Part shown: positions 13,537-13,828 of the stretch, piece after piece
How the letters are laid out: the number at the start of each line of letters is the position of its first letter
Position numbering within the stretch: the first letter of the stretch is position 1
Assembly: GCA_946803715.1 (NCBI GenBank)
Contig: CAMPET010000193.1
Location: forward strand, 1 to 13,828
Direction: 5' to 3'
DNA from: Beroe ovata
Taxonomy: Eukaryota > Ctenophora > Nuda > Beroida > Beroidae
DNA length: 13,828 nucleotides
The notes under the pieces: generated by a model
Seen by the model: only the letters and a program-made list of their open reading frames with translations
What the model was told of the DNA's origin: nothing
Databases searched by the model: none
Program-made: the position numbers and the translations under genes

Positions 13537-13828
13537 ATGATGTGAGCATTTGAACACACACATTGAGCAGATGAACACACGCAGCTGTCGCGTGAGGTCA
13601 CGCGCCTCTCAGCCAATCAGAACTTTTTACCACAAAGTTATGTTGAGACGATGCAAATTTTTAGTGATGCGCGGCGCGTCTTGACAAAACTGGTCATAAC
13701 TTTTGATAGGAAGGTCAAATTCAGCTGCAGTTTTTTGCGCTGTGTTAGGAAAAAATAGAGCTTTCTAACGGTATATAGCAGTACATAAGTTAGTTCGACA
13801 GCGCGTAGCGCAAAAATCGGCGAAATGA
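13537..13828. other. Right edge: CpG-richer stretch with CCAAT box, no gene
   Basis: An inverted repeat CGCGTGA-GG-TCACGCG (13589-13604) is followed by CAGCCAATCAG (13610-13620). GCGC-rich words recur to the end (GATGCGCGGCGCGTC, GCGCGTAGCGC). This may be an upstream regulatory region of a gene to the right or part of a repeat; no coding sequence is seen. Confidence 0.4.

Overview
The window looks like nuclear DNA from an invertebrate animal. It is AT-rich, full of short tandem and inverted repeats, has a few single N calls, and carries one intron-dense gene with canonical GT/AG junctions. The gene family points to a marine deuterostome such as an echinoderm or hemichordate. That placement is inference: RAG-like genes are also reported from some protostomes and cnidarians, and no sequence here fixes the species.

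The left 60% (about 1701-8422, minus strand) is a single gene that I assembled by hand from 19 exons. It encodes a RAG1-like (RAG1L) protein of about 879 residues, related to the catalytic subunit of the V(D)J recombinase and to Transib/ProtoRAG transposases. The exons stay in frame from start to stop, every junction is GT..AG and in phase, and the protein can be followed against vertebrate RAG1 by eye. It shows a nonamer-binding-like basic segment, the first catalytic Asp (D600 position), the E662-position Glu, the zinc-binding CxxC and HxxxxH pairs, and a C-terminal catalytic-Glu region. The outstanding oddity is that the second catalytic Asp (mouse D708) appears to be a Trp in an otherwise well-aligned segment. 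The fold and zinc site look kept while the acidic triad looks broken, so this may be a catalytically altered, possibly domesticated, RAG1L. I see no RAG2-like gene and no convincing terminal inverted repeats around it. A partner gene, if present, would lie outside the window.

The introns are short (93 to about 700 bp). Two of them hold repeats: intron 3 carries a purine/pyrimidine-asymmetric foldback followed by a TGTCCATTG-type degenerate repeat, and intron 8 carries a related degenerate repeat.

The right 40% (8423-13828) is intergenic or repeat-rich, with no recognisable gene. It contains degenerate repeats with a GC-rich patch (8470-9400), a 15-bp minisatellite, a 67-bp palindromic hAT-type MITE with an exact 8-bp target duplication (9969-10035), a diverged pair of CCAAT-rich units (10661-11030), a hairpin and palindrome cluster (12022-12112), a 20-bp minisatellite in two blocks (12204-12480), one small unrecognised ORF followed by AATAAA (12940-13233), and a strong 19-bp-stem hairpin (13483-13536). 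The left flank (1-1700) holds only repeats and plus-strand poly(A)-like signals.
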